DNA of 64,000 nucleotides from Herbaspirillum rhizosphaerae (lineage in GTDB: Bacteria; Pseudomonadota; Gammaproteobacteria; Burkholderiales; Burkholderiaceae_D). Each line of letters starts with the position of its first letter. Position 1 is the first letter of the stretch. The translations under genes and the position numbers were made by a program. The notes below the pieces were generated by a model, which did not search any database, was not told the DNA's origin, and saw only the letters and a program-made list of their open reading frames with translations. Below, piece by piece: positions 1 to 9,200 of the stretch. The DNA is taken from the NCBI RefSeq assembly GCF_001189965.1, contig NZ_LFLU01000007.1:170522-234521 (forward strand), read 5' to 3'.

Positions 1-2
1 TC

Positions 3-161
3 AGGCAGGCAGTGGAAGGCCTGATCGGCCCGGCGGAAGCGAGTCAGCCGGAATTCAGGCAGAAGTATCTGGCGGCATTGCACGACTCGCCCGATACCAC
101 CATGGTCCACGGCGGACTGCGTCTGGCGTTGGGACGGCTGGCGCGTCCGGCCGCGTCATAA
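3..161 (+). CDS. 3' end of an unrecognised protein (partial)
   Basis: An open frame enters from the left edge and stops at TAA 159-161, followed by a strong terminator. The visible 52 residues contain a hydrophilic stretch and end in an Arg/Ala-rich tail (GRLARPAAS). Codon choice is GC-rich and looks coding. I do not recognise the family from this tail, and the start lies outside the window. The terminator at 194-228 immediately downstream supports a real gene end here. Confidence 0.5.
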   Translation, partial: RQAVEGLIGPAEASQPEFRQKYLAALHDSPDTTMVHGGLRLALGRLARPAAS

Positions 162-193
162 CTCTGCGCCCTCCCGAATCGGCAATCGCCGAT

Positions 194-228
194 AAAAAAA
201 GCGCGCCTGCAACAGGCGCGCTTTTTTT
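194..228. terminator. Bidirectional Rho-independent terminator
   Basis: Perfect 9-bp stem GCGCGCCTG (201-209) / CAGGCGCGC (213-221) with a 3-nt loop, flanked by an A-run on the left and a T-run on the right. It can terminate the rightward partial gene and the leftward operon that ends with dps. Confidence 0.9.
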
Positions 229-249
229 CCTCAAGACCAGACTTGTGCT

Positions 250-765
250 TCAGCTGTGCCGTCCTGATTCGAACAGGAACCACGCGCGCTGCTCCGCCTC
301 GTCTATCCAGTTCTCCAGCAGGCTCGCCGTCGCCACGTCGCCATGCTCATCGCAGACGCCGTGCGTGGCGCGCATATAACTGACCAGTCGCATGTTGTCC
401 TGGTGCAGCTCGGCCAGCATGTCGGCGGGAGTGACGTAGTCGCTGTCGTTATCGGACAGGCGCTGCAGGTCGCAGATCTGTCCGGTTGAGCGCAAGGTCG
501 TGCCGCCGATCTTGCGCACGCGTTCCGCCACAGGATCGGTGATCGCCAGTATCTGATCGGCCTGATCGTCCAGCAGCAGATGGTAGTCGCGGAAGTACGG
601 ACCGGACATATGCCAGTGAAAGTTCTTGGTCTTCATGTACAAGGCGAAGATATCCGCCAGCAGGATGTTCAGCCCGCCGGAGATATCCTTCGTTGCCTCT
701 GCAGACAAGGCGCTGGGTGTAGCCAGCGGCGCCATGCGTCGTTTTTCTGCATCTTTCTTGTCCAT
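250..765 (-). CDS. dps: Dps-family DNA-binding ferritin-like protein
   Basis: A 171-residue mini-ferritin that oxidises Fe(II) with peroxide at the dimer interface and protects DNA. The Dps ferroxidase signature is visible: KTKNFHWHMSG (about residues 45-55), then HLLLDDQAD with the conserved acidic residues, then AERVRKIGG. Length fits the family (150-180). The N-terminal tail is Lys/Arg-rich (MDKKDAEKRR), as in Dps proteins that bind DNA. The upstream hydrolase stops only 11 nt before this start, so it is probably the last gene of the leftward amidohydrolase-DoxX-hydrolase operon and ends at the terminator at 194-228. The ribosome-binding site is weak; a start at Met11 is possible. Confidence 0.92.
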   Translation of the reverse strand: MDKKDAEKRRMAPLATPSALSAEATKDISGGLNILLADIFALYMKTKNFHWHMSGPYFRDYHLLLDDQADQILAITDPVAERVRKIGGTTLRSTGQICDLQRLSDNDSDYVTPADMLAELHQDNMRLVSYMRATHGVCDEHGDVATASLLENWIDEAEQRAWFLFESGRHS

Positions 766-776
766 GTCTGTTCCGA

Positions 777-1598
777 TCAGGCTTGCAGGAAGCCGAGCAG
801 GTCAAGGTTCAGCTGATCCTTGTGGGTAAAGCACAGCGCATGCGGCGCGCCCGGATACACCTTCAGTTGCGAACCCGGCACTGCTGCTGCAGCGAGCTTG
901 CCTGTTGCTTCCAGCGGCACGACCTGGTCGTCGTCGCCGTGGATCACCAGCGTCGGCAAGGTGAATTTCTTCATGTCTTCGCGGAAGTCGGTTTCGGAAA
1001 ACGCGGTGACGCAGTCGATGGTGCCCTTGAGCGATGCCAGCAGTGCGATGTTCAGCGTCTGCGCCAGGACGCCGGCCGAGACCTTGCTGTCGGGACGGTT
1101 GGTGCCGTAGAACACCGCGCTGAAATCGCTGAGGAACTGTGCGCGGTCGGCGCGCAGGCCGTCCTTGATGCCGTCGAACACTTCCTTGGGCACGCCTTCC
1201 GGATGATTGTCGGTCTTGATGAAGATCGGCGTGACGGCGCCGACCAGCACCGCCTTGGACAGCCGCTTGACGCCGTGGCGACCGATATAGCGCGCCACAT
1301 CGCCGCCGCCCATGGAGAAGCCGACCAGCACGGCTTCCTTCAGGTCCAGCGCTTCGATCAGTTCCGCCAGGTCATCGGCAAAGGTGTCGTAGTTGTAGCC
1401 GTCCCACGGCTGACTCGAACGGCCGAAACCGCGGCGGTCGTAGGCAATCACGCGATAGCCTTTTTCGGCCAGGAAATTCATCTGGTATTCCCACATGTCG
1501 GCGTCCAGCGGCCAACCATGGCTGAAGATCACCGGCTGTCCCTTGCCCCAGTCCTTGAAGTAGATTTCCGTGCCGTCGCGCGTGGTAATTGTAGCCAT
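777..1598 (-). CDS. Alpha/beta hydrolase, cofactor-free haloperoxidase/esterase type
   Basis: A 273-residue cytoplasmic alpha/beta-fold hydrolase of the non-heme chloroperoxidase group. Nucleophile elbow GFSMGG with Ser95, acidic residue in HGDDDQVVP (221-228), and His253 in GAPHALC make the triad; HGWP near residue 28 supplies the oxyanion loop. The open frame extends further upstream, but the start at 1598 is preceded by AGGAGCAAC and matches family N-termini ([18 protein letters not shown]). It lies between doxX and dps in one operon. It is a close paralogue of the Tat-exported protein at 12785-13762. These enzymes act on esters or lactones or make peracids; the true substrate is unknown. 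Confidence 0.9.
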   Translation of the reverse strand: MATITTRDGTEIYFKDWGKGQPVIFSHGWPLDADMWEYQMNFLAEKGYRVIAYDRRGFGRSSQPWDGYNYDTFADDLAELIEALDLKEAVLVGFSMGGGDVARYIGRHGVKRLSKAVLVGAVTPIFIKTDNHPEGVPKEVFDGIKDGLRADRAQFLSDFSAVFYGTNRPDSKVSAGVLAQTLNIALLASLKGTIDCVTAFSETDFREDMKKFTLPTLVIHGDDDQVVPLEATGKLAAAAVPGSQLKVYPGAPHALCFTHKDQLNLDLLGFLQA

Positions 1599-1663
1599 GG
1601 TGTTGCTCCTGTAAAGAATTGCGATAGTGCCCGGTGCCGGGCGCGATAAAAATATGCCGGCGT

Positions 1664-2095
1664 TCAGCTTGCCTTGATGCTTGCGCCGGACGACAGCAGA
1701 CGCCAGCGACCGGGGCCGCACAGCGCGATGGAAATGAAGATCACCAGCAGCAGCCAGCCGAACTGCCCGTCCGCGATGCTCCAGTCCGGATGCACCGCCA
1801 GCATGGCGATCAACAGCACGCCGATGATGGGCAGGCAGGCCAGGCGCGTGAACAGGCCGGCGGCTATCAGGATCGGGCAGACGAATTCCGCCAGGATGGC
1901 GGCCCACAGACTGAGCTGAGGCCCGAAGCCGAACGGGTCTTCGATCTTGGTCAGCTCGCTGCCGTAATGCAGGATCTTGGGCAAGCCGTGCACGTAGAAC
2001 AGCATGAAGCTGCCGGCCACGCGCAGGAACAGCAAACCCAGATCGATCTGCGGAAGGAACAGGAGGGACTGCAGGAGAGATTTGTTTTTAGTCAT
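1664..2095 (-). CDS. DoxX family membrane protein
   Basis: A 143-residue inner-membrane protein with four predicted hydrophobic helices, starting around residues 15-35 ([20 protein letters not shown]) and continuing through [32 protein letters not shown] and [17 protein letters not shown]. This is the DoxX/YphA layout; the Arg in FLRVAGS and the HGLPKI segment are typical. The start at 2095 lies 4 nt after the stop of the amidohydrolase, implying translational coupling, and AGGAG is present in that coding end. DoxX proteins have been linked to redox homeostasis and thiosulfate/quinone chemistry, but the role here is unknown. Confidence 0.85.
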   Translation of the reverse strand: MTKNKSLLQSLLFLPQIDLGLLFLRVAGSFMLFYVHGLPKILHYGSELTKIEDPFGFGPQLSLWAAILAEFVCPILIAAGLFTRLACLPIIGVLLIAMLAVHPDWSIADGQFGWLLLVIFISIALCGPGRWRLLSSGASIKAS

Positions 2096-2099
2096 GATG

Positions 2100-3965
2100 T
2101 CAGAAGGCAAAGCAACTGCAACCGAGGGCGCCCCAGAAACCGGCGTAATTCGACACCGGCACGGATGAACCGCGCGCGGTGTCGTGCGCGTGGCCGTGCA
2201 CGCCGCAGGAACCGGCGCAGGCGTGCGGCAGCGCAGGCGCCTTTGCCTTCTTCGCCGCCGGACGATAATGTCCCGGCACCAGCGAAACCGGCGACCAGTC
2301 CGGCAATACCGGAATCGGCGCAGGGCCGTGCGAAGAAAACTCGTCGTCCGCGTACACCACCTTGCCGCCGACAATGGTCATGACCGACTCGATCGCCTTG
2401 ATGTCGTCTTCGTGGACGCTGAAGAAATCCTTGCTCAGCACCGCCATGTCGGCCAGCTGGCCGGCCTTGATGCGGCCCTTCTTGTCCTGCTCGCTGGAGA
2501 ACCAGGCGCTGCCGGCTGTCCACAGTTCGATTGCGGTTTCGCGCGGCAGGCGGCCGGCGGTGTCGTACAGCTTCATGCCGCCGACCGTGCGGCCCGACAC
2601 CAGCCAGTACAGCGCGGTCCACGGGTTGTAGCTGGCCACGCGCGTGGCATCGGTGCCGCCGCCGACGGGTACGCCCATCTCCAGCATCTTGGCTACCGGC
2701 GGCGTGTGGCTGGCGGCGTCGGCGCCGTAACGCTCGGTGAAGTATTCGCCCTGAAACGCCATGCGGTGCTGGATCGCAATCCCGCCGCCCAGCGCACGTA
2801 CGCGTTCGATGTTCCTGGTGCTGATGGTTTCGGCATGGTCGAACATCCAGTGCAGGCCGTCGAAAGGAATCTCGCGATTGACCTTTTCAAAGACATTGAG
2901 CATGCGCTCGATGGATTCGTCATAGGTCGCATGCAGGCGGAACGGCCAGCGCTTGCTGACCAGATGGCGCACCACGCGCTCCAGCTCGTCTTCCATGCCG
3001 GGCGCCAGGTCGGGACGCGGTTCGACGAAATCCTCAAAGTCGGCAGCCGAGAACACCAGCATCTCGCCGGCGCCGTTGTGACGATAGAAATCGTCGCCCG
3101 TGCCGGGCGAGACCATATCGGTCCATTTCTGGAAATCTTCCAGCTCCGCGCCCTTGCGCTGGGTGAACAAGTTATAGGCGATGCGCAGGGTGAGTTGTCC
3201 ATCCTTGGCCAACTGATCGACCACGGCGTAGTCTTCCGGATAATTCTGGAAGCCGCCGCCGGCGTCGATGGCGCTGGTCAGGCCCAGGCGATTGAGTTCG
3301 CGCATGAACTGACGCGTGGAGTTGACCTGATAGTCCAGCGGCAGCGTCGGCCCCTTGGCCAAGGTGGCGTACAGGATCATCGCGTTCGGCCGCGCGATCA
3401 GCATGCCGGTCGGATTGCCGGCCTTGTCGCGCTGGATTTCGCCGCCCGGCGGATTCGGCGTGTCCTTGGTGTAGCCCACCGCCTGCAACGCGGCGCGATT
3501 GAGCAAGGCGCGGTCGTACAGATGCAGCACGAACACCGGGGTGTCCGGCGCGGCGAGATTGAGTTCTTCTATGGTCGGCATGCGGCGCTCGGCGAACTGG
3601 AACTCGGTCCAGCCGCCGACCACGCGCACCCACTGCGGATGTGGCGTGCGATCGGCCTGCGTCTTCAGCATGCGCAGCGCATCGACGACGGAAGGCACGC
3701 CTTCCCAGCGCAGCTCCAGGTTGTAGTTCAGGCCGCCGCGGATCAGATGCAGGTGCGAATCGTTGAGGCCCGGCACCACGGTGCGGCCGCCGAGATCGAT
3801 GACCTTGGTGTCGGCTTTCTTGTGCCGCATCACCGATTCGACATCGCCGACTTCGACGAATTTTCCATTGCTGATGGCGACGGCGCTGGCGATCGGATTT
3901 TGCCGGTCGACGGTGTGAATTTTTCCGTTGATAAGAATCAAATCGGGTGCGGCGGTTGCGGTCAT
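2100..3965 (-). CDS. Amidohydrolase (YtcJ-like) with Cys/His-rich C-terminal tail
   Basis: A 621-residue metal-dependent amidohydrolase of the YtcJ/exoenzyme regulatory AepA group. The beta-sandwich start (LILINGKIHTVD) and the metal-binding SHLHL motif are near the N-terminus; GGGTDATR is in the later barrel. The start at 3965 has AGGAG 8 nt upstream, so the 22 codons before it are discarded. Odd feature: beyond the usual end (after PIPVLPDWSPV) there is a 50-residue tail with CAGSC (583-587), GVHGHAH (588-594) and a terminal CSC (616-618), which looks metal-binding. First gene of the leftward operon with doxX, hydrolase and dps; divergent from the isochorismatase. Substrate not predictable. 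Confidence 0.9.
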   Translation of the reverse strand: MTATAAPDLILINGKIHTVDRQNPIASAVAISNGKFVEVGDVESVMRHKKADTKVIDLGGRTVVPGLNDSHLHLIRGGLNYNLELRWEGVPSVVDALRMLKTQADRTPHPQWVRVVGGWTEFQFAERRMPTIEELNLAAPDTPVFVLHLYDRALLNRAALQAVGYTKDTPNPPGGEIQRDKAGNPTGMLIARPNAMILYATLAKGPTLPLDYQVNSTRQFMRELNRLGLTSAIDAGGGFQNYPEDYAVVDQLAKDGQLTLRIAYNLFTQRKGAELEDFQKWTDMVSPGTGDDFYRHNGAGEMLVFSAADFEDFVEPRPDLAPGMEDELERVVRHLVSKRWPFRLHATYDESIERMLNVFEKVNREIPFDGLHWMFDHAETISTRNIERVRALGGGIAIQHRMAFQGEYFTERYGADAASHTPPVAKMLEMGVPVGGGTDATRVASYNPWTALYWLVSGRTVGGMKLYDTAGRLPRETAIELWTAGSAWFSSEQDKKGRIKAGQLADMAVLSKDFFSVHEDDIKAIESVMTIVGGKVVYADDEFSSHGPAPIPVLPDWSPVSLVPGHYRPAAKKAKAPALPHACAGSCGVHGHAHDTARGSSVPVSNYAGFWGALGCSCFAF

Positions 3966-4321
3966 GGCTGACTCCTGACGGTGCGATGGCATGGTCCCGG
4001 CGCCGGCGCTCTCCATGGTTTGCAAAAGCAAAAAAAGAAAATGCGCTAACCGGGATCAAGAAGAATGGAAGGAGTGTGCAAAATCGCGCAAGCGGCGTCT
4101 AGCTATACAAACAGATAATGGCGTGCCGGTTTGCTGCGACCTATGATGCGTCCCATGATGGCCGCTCCGTCTCCCCACAGGCATGTCTCGCGCCTCGGGA
4201 TGGCATCTTGTTGACAGGCCGGCAACCGGATTTCCCGTTCGCCGTCTTGTTCAATTGTCATGAGCGGCCATCGTTTGCGACACCGCATTCCCTGCCTCAC
4301 CCACCTCACCAAGGATTAGAC
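3966..4321. promoter_or_regulatory. Divergent regulatory region with shared motif at 4103-4121
   Basis: This 356-base gap separates the leftward amidohydrolase operon from the rightward isochorismatase and holds no convincing gene. It contains CTATAC-AAA-CAGATAATGG at 4103-4121, which recurs with 16 of 19 bases identical at 12622-12640 upstream of the paralogous hydrolase. GATAAT inside it resembles a -10 box, but no good -35 is visible. The isochorismatase would have a leader of roughly 200 nt. Confidence 0.45.
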
Positions 4322-5008
4322 ATGACGAACCCGAAACTCGAAGTATTGACCCCGACCAACTGTCAGATGATCTTCATCGACCAGCAGCCGCAAATGGCTT
4401 TCGGCGTGCAATCGATGGACCGCCAGGTGCTCAAGAACAATACCGTGGCGCTGGCCAAGGCCGCCAAGGTATTCGGCATTCCGACCATCATCACGACGGT
4501 CGAAACGGAAAGCTTCTCCGGACACACCTATCCGGAATTGCTCAACGTCTTCCCCGACAGCGACATCCTGGAACGCTCGTCGATGAATTCCTGGGACGAC
4601 CAGAAAGTACGCGATGCGCTGGCCGCCAACGGCAAGAAGAAGGTCGTGGTCTCCGGCCTGTGGACCGAAGTCTGCAACAACAGCTTTGCGCTGTGCGCGA
4701 TGGCCGAAGGCGGCTATGAAATCTACATGGTGGCCGACGCCTCCGGCGGCACTTCAAAGGAAGCCCACGACTACGCCATGCAGCGCATGATCCAGGCCGG
4801 CGTGGTGCCGGTGACCTGGCAACAAGTGATGCTGGAATGGCAACGCGACTGGGCCCGCAAGGAATCCTACAACGCCGTGATGGACATCGTGCGCGAACAC
4901 TCGGGCGCCTACGGCATGGGCGTGGATTACGCCTACACCATGGTGCACAAGGCGCCGGCACGCGACGTCGGCAACCACAAGACGCTGGCGCCGGTTCCTG
5001 CGAAATAA
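4322..5008 (+). CDS. Isochorismatase-family cysteine hydrolase (YcaC-like)
   Basis: A 228-residue cysteine hydrolase. Catalytic Asp20 lies in MIFIDQQPQM, the nucleophile Cys118 in SGLWTEVCNN, and the non-proline cis-peptide region precedes it. The length and the C-terminal half (VPVTWQQVMLEWQRDW) match YcaC-type proteins rather than true isochorismatase. The chosen ATG has AAGGATTAG just upstream; the longer open frame lacks such a site. Divergent from the amidohydrolase operon, a pairing often seen with alpha/beta hydrolases, DoxX and pirin. The substrate is unknown; YcaC homologues have been proposed to be amidases. Confidence 0.88.
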   Translation: MTNPKLEVLTPTNCQMIFIDQQPQMAFGVQSMDRQVLKNNTVALAKAAKVFGIPTIITTVETESFSGHTYPELLNVFPDSDILERSSMNSWDDQKVRDALAANGKKKVVVSGLWTEVCNNSFALCAMAEGGYEIYMVADASGGTSKEAHDYAMQRMIQAGVVPVTWQQVMLEWQRDWARKESYNAVMDIVREHSGAYGMGVDYAYTMVHKAPARDVGNHKTLAPVPAK

Positions 5009-5100
5009 ACGCAACGATATCGTTGCTTCATCGTCCGCCGGTTGCGGTCCGGCCGGCGGACGGAATCGAATGTTGAGTCCATGCAGGACATGCGCAGATC

Positions 5101-5268
5101 ATGACAATTTATCTTTTATCGCTGGGTGCGGGAATACTGATCGGCGTGATGTACGCGCTGTTCAAGGTCCGCTCGCCGGCGCCGCCGGGCATCGCCCTGA
5201 TCGGCCTGCTGGGCATGGTGCTGGGCGAACCGCTGCTGCCGATGCTGCGCCACTGGTTTGCCGGCTGA
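5101..5268 (+). CDS. XapX domain membrane protein, copy 1
   Basis: A 55-residue protein made of two hydrophobic helices, LLSLGAGILIGVMYALF and GIALIGLLGMVLGEPLLP, linked by KVRSPAPP. The S-P-A-P-P-x-x-A-L-x-G-L-L-G-M core is the XapX/DUF1427 signature. It starts at ATG 5101 and stops at TGA 5266-5268. A second, longer copy follows 58 nt later (5327-5602), so this is a tandem duplication. XapX function is unknown. The stop codon overlaps a short tandem repeat at 5259-5306. Confidence 0.85.
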   Translation: MTIYLLSLGAGILIGVMYALFKVRSPAPPGIALIGLLGMVLGEPLLPMLRHWFAG

Positions 5269-5306
5269 TGGTCCGGCTGACTGCCCGGCTGATTGTCCGG
5301 TTGATA
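5259..5306 (+). repeat. Four-copy 12-bp tandem repeat between XapX genes
   Basis: Four 12-base units: TGCCGGCTGATG, GTCCGGCTGACT, GCCCGGCTGATT and GTCCGGTTGATA (consensus GNCCGGCTGATT). The array starts inside the last codons of XapX copy 1 and fills most of the gap before copy 2. It is head-to-tail with no spacers, so it is a minisatellite and not CRISPR-like. Confidence 0.75.
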
Positions 5307-5326
5307 TTGCGCTTCAGGAAAACCAT

Positions 5327-5602
5327 ATGAAACCTTATCTGATCTCTCTGTTGATGGGCGTGCTGGCAGGCGTGGTCTATGCACTGCTGGAAGTACGTTC
5401 GCCGGCGCCGCCCGTCGTTGCCTTGCTCGGCCTGCTCGGCATGCTGATCGGCGAACAGCTGGTGCCTGCCTTCAGGCGCAAGTTGTCGGGCGAGCCGCTG
5501 ACGGCGGCATGGTTCCGCAGCGAATGCGTGCCGAAGATCACCGGTGCGCCGCCCAGGGATCGCGCTGCGGAAAAAACCGGCGACAAGCGAACGCCGCAAT
5601 AA
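5327..5602 (+). CDS. XapX domain membrane protein, copy 2 with extended tail
   Basis: A 91-residue protein. Residues 1-50 repeat the XapX layout of the upstream gene: LISLLMGVLAGVVYALL, EVRSPAPP, then VVALLGLLGMLIGEQLVP. It adds about 40 residues absent from copy 1, a basic, polar tail (PAFRRKLSGEPLTAAWF to the end) likely cytoplasmic. CAGGAAAAC lies before the ATG at 5327. The pair is probably cotranscribed, perhaps also with the isochorismatase 92 nt upstream of copy 1. Function unknown. Confidence 0.82.
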   Translation: MKPYLISLLMGVLAGVVYALLEVRSPAPPVVALLGLLGMLIGEQLVPAFRRKLSGEPLTAAWFRSECVPKITGAPPRDRAAEKTGDKRTPQ

Positions 5603-5880
5603 TCGGGGCAGGACAATCAAGGCAAGGACACCCGCAAGACAACAACAAGAGTGAGACGGTCAGGCGACCAGAACCGACAATAACAAAGCGCCTGCTTTCC
5701 CGCCAACAGCTTCCGGATGCAAAACCGCCCGATTGGCAGCGACGAGAGACGAAGGAAGAGAACTTCCGATCCGATGTTTGTCGCTACAATCGTGCTTTTC
5801 CAAAAAAATCTGCGCGGCAGGATAGGTCATCCCGGCGTCATCCGATCCGGGTCGTCAGATAAGTCAGCGGTGGAGGCACC

Positions 5881-6285
5881 ATGCACAACGGAGAGCATCA
5901 CCACGCGGCGCAATCGCTGATCGCCGTCATCGACGACGATCATGCCGTCAGGACCGCCTTGCGCAATCTGCTTCATTCCGCCGGCTATGAAACCTGCAGC
6001 TTCGAGTCGGCCGAAGAATTCCTGGCCGGCGACTGCCTGCACACGGCCAAGTGTGCCATCATGGACGTCAGGCTCAGCGCCATGAACGGCTTCGAACTGC
6101 AACAACACCTGACCGGCCTGCAGGTCGTGCTGCCGGTGATTTTCGTTTCCGGCAATGCCTCTCCGGCCGAGCGGGCGCGCGCAATCGAGCTGGGCGCCGT
6201 GGCGTTTTTGTGCAAACCTATCAATGCCGATATTTTGTTGACCTATATCAAGCGCGTCGTCGCAACTTCCGGAGAACAAGAGTGA
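5881..6285 (+). CDS. Stand-alone FixJ-type response regulator receiver
   Basis: A 134-residue single receiver domain. The acidic pocket (VIDDDHAV), phosphoacceptor Asp in IMDVRLSAMNGFEL, the switch Ser in FVSGNAS and Lys in LCKPIN are all present, so it should be phosphorylatable. There is no DNA-binding output domain. Its stop overlaps the GTG start of the hybrid kinase by 4 nt (GTGA), showing tight coupling. The FixJ-like MNGFELQQHL alpha4 region suggests a partner of PAS-type kinases. TACAAT at 5785-5790 could be a -10 box, but its -35 is unclear. Confidence 0.93.
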   Translation: MHNGEHHHAAQSLIAVIDDDHAVRTALRNLLHSAGYETCSFESAEEFLAGDCLHTAKCAIMDVRLSAMNGFELQQHLTGLQVVLPVIFVSGNASPAERARAIELGAVAFLCKPINADILLTYIKRVVATSGEQE

Positions 6286-9200
6286 GCAAGTCGCGCGCCC
6301 TGTCCCTGGACAACACGCCCATCCCGGCCGCCGGCGACGCCGAGCTGCGGTTTCGCATCACCGATTATTCTTATGCGCCCATCAGCGAGACCGGCGCCGT
6401 GGCCTACCTGCGGGCATGGCGGCAAAATGCCCGCCCCGACGCCCATGCGCATCCGCTGACGATTGCCAGGGCGAAGTCCGATACGCAGGCTGCCGAGGCG
6501 GCGCGCCAGTTGCGCAACGAGCTGGCCTTATGCGCCGCCATCGACGACGCATGGGCGCTCAAGCCGACCGGTTCGGTAGTCGGCGCCGGCGCCGTGGTGC
6601 TCTTGTACGACGACGCCGATATCCTGTCGCTGGACAAGGTCGCGCCGCACGCACTGACGACGGCATGTTTCATCAAGCTGGCGCCAAAACTGGCGCGCGT
6701 GATGGAATCCATGCATGCCAACGGGCTGGTCCACCGCAACGTCAATCCTTCCTGTTTTTTTATCGGTATCGACACGGCGGTCGACGAAGCCGCGCATTTC
6801 CGCGTCAAGATCGGCGGCTTCGGCCTTGCCGCCACCGTCGCGGAGATGTCCGGCGACGATGACGCTGCCGCTGCACTGCTGTGCGGCGAGCTGGCTTATA
6901 TGTCGCCCGAACACAGCGGCCGCACCCAACGCGCTATCGACGCGCGCAGCGATCTGTATTCGCTGGGCGTCATCTTTTATCGCCTGCTGACGGGGCATCT
7001 TCCCTTCGGCATCAGCGGCGTCGACAGCGATGCCGCCGAGTGGATACATTTCCACATCGCCTCCGAAGCCGTCGCGCCGCATCTGCTGAGCGATACGATT
7101 CCACCGATGCTGTCGAACATCGTGATGCGTCTGCTGGAAAAAAATCCCGACCGCCGCTATCAGGATGCCACGCAATTGCATGCCGACCTGGAGTACTGCC
7201 AGCACGCACTGTCTGCGGAATCGAAAGACGGCGGCGCTGTCCGCGGCGACATCACCGCCGCGCCTCCGCTCCCTGTCCCTGCTACGCTTCACAGCCTGCT
7301 TCACAGTACGGAGCATGCCTCGCCGTCGATCACCTCTGCCGCCGTGCATGCAAGGAACCGGATGCAAGAGGCGGTGCTGCACTATCACGCGGGAGAATAT
7401 GCCCAGGCCGGCACATGCATGGCCTTGATCGAAGAGCCGGAGCTCCTGTCGGAACTGCACGCCGAATTCCATTTTTTCAGCGCCCTCATTCTCGCCGCCG
7501 GCGACGCGCCTCCCGCCCAAAAGGAACAGCGGCGGCATGCGCTGACACAACACTGCGAGAAGATCTTCTTCCCCAGCGTCGCCAGCACACCGGTGCTGTC
7601 CGTGCAGACCACCGTCTTGCTGGGAGAGATTGCCCGTCTGAATGCGGACCCCGGCACGGCGCAGCGGCATTACGAACAGGCTGCGAGCCGCGCGGAAGAA
7701 AATCAGCTGTGGCACTACGCCGGCATCTCGCATGAACTGGCGGCGCGCGTCTGCCAGGAACAAAGCCTGCCGACCTCGCTGCTCGCCCATCTCAAATCGG
7801 CGCGCCGCGCTTACAGGAAATTCGACGCGCCGGAACTGGCGGAGCAACTGGCGCGCCGCTTCCCGGAAGCGATGGCGTCGCTGCCGCGCAGCCAGGATGC
7901 GGCGCCTCTGTCCGAGACTGCCAATATCCGCGATCTGGAAAGCGTCATCCGGGCGGCGCGTGCGCTGTCGGAAGAAATCCGGCTGGATGAACTGATGCAA
8001 ACCATCATGTCGGTCACGCTGGAACACGTCGGCGCCGAACGCGGCCTGCTGATCCGTCTCGACGAACAGCTTGCCTACATCGATGCCTGTGCGCGCACCA
8101 CTACGTCCGGTATTGCGGTCACGCTGGGGCATACGCCGGCAACAGAAAACGACATGCCCATGGCCATGCTGCACCAGGCGCTCAACACAGGTCATCAGGT
8201 CTATGCCGGCGACGACGGCGTGCTGCAGACATTTCAATCCGGCCTGAACAGCCGTTCGCATCAGACCGGCGGCCCGGCGCCTGCAGCGCGTTTCAACGCC
8301 ATCTGCGTGCCGATGCTCAAGCAAGCGCGCGTTGTCGGCGCGCTGTATCTGGAAAACCGCGTGCTGCCCGACGCCTTCACTGTCGAGCACACGCAAATCC
8401 TGCAGCTGCTGGCGTCGCAGGCGGCGATCTCGCTCGAGACCGCGCGGCTGTATGCCGCCCTGCTGGCGGAAAACGCCCAGCGCAAAACGGCGGAGAAGGC
8501 GCTGAGATCCAGCCAGACCTCGCTGATTCAAGGCGAGCAGTTCAACCACATCGGCAGCATGCGCTACGTGCTGGAAGAAGGGCTGATGTACTGCTCCGCC
8601 GAGCTGTGCCGCATCTACGAGCTGGAAGCCGGCAAGGACGTCATTACCTACGAAGAATTTTCGGCCCTGCTGCATCCGGACGACCGCCATGGCGTGCTCG
8701 ATACCGTCGAGGCCGCGGTCGCGGTGGGCGGCGTCATCCGCGTGGAACACCGCATCTGCCGCAAGAGCGGCGAAGTGCGCTATATCTCCGGCATCGGGAA
8801 ACCGTTTTACGTCGACGGCAAGTTCACCGAATATGTCGGCACCGCCACCGACATCACCAGCCGGCGCCAGGCGGAAGATGCGCTGCGCGTCGCCCAGGCC
8901 GACCTGGCGCGGGTGTCGCGCGCCACTACCGTCGGACAGCTGACGGCGTCTATCGCGCATGAAATCAACCAGCCGCTGATGTCGATCGTCTCCAACGCCG
9001 GCGCCAGCCTGCGCTGGCTGGACCGCACGCCCATGCATCTGGAAAACGCCCGCGCCGGGCTGCGCGACATCGTCGCCGAAGGACAGCGCGCCGGCGACAT
9101 GATCCAGAGCCTGCAGCGGCTCACGCGCAATACCGAGGCGGTCTTCGAGCGCATCAACCTGAATGCGGCGATACGTCATATCCTGGCCATCTCGCGCAGC

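Noticed and set aside
2184..3971. A 595-codon forward open frame
   Set aside because: Shadow of the amidohydrolase on the opposite strand; His/Arg/Gln-rich with no motif.
5259..5306. Short repeat that might suggest CRISPR
   Set aside because: Units are 12 bp with no spacers, so it is a tandem minisatellite.
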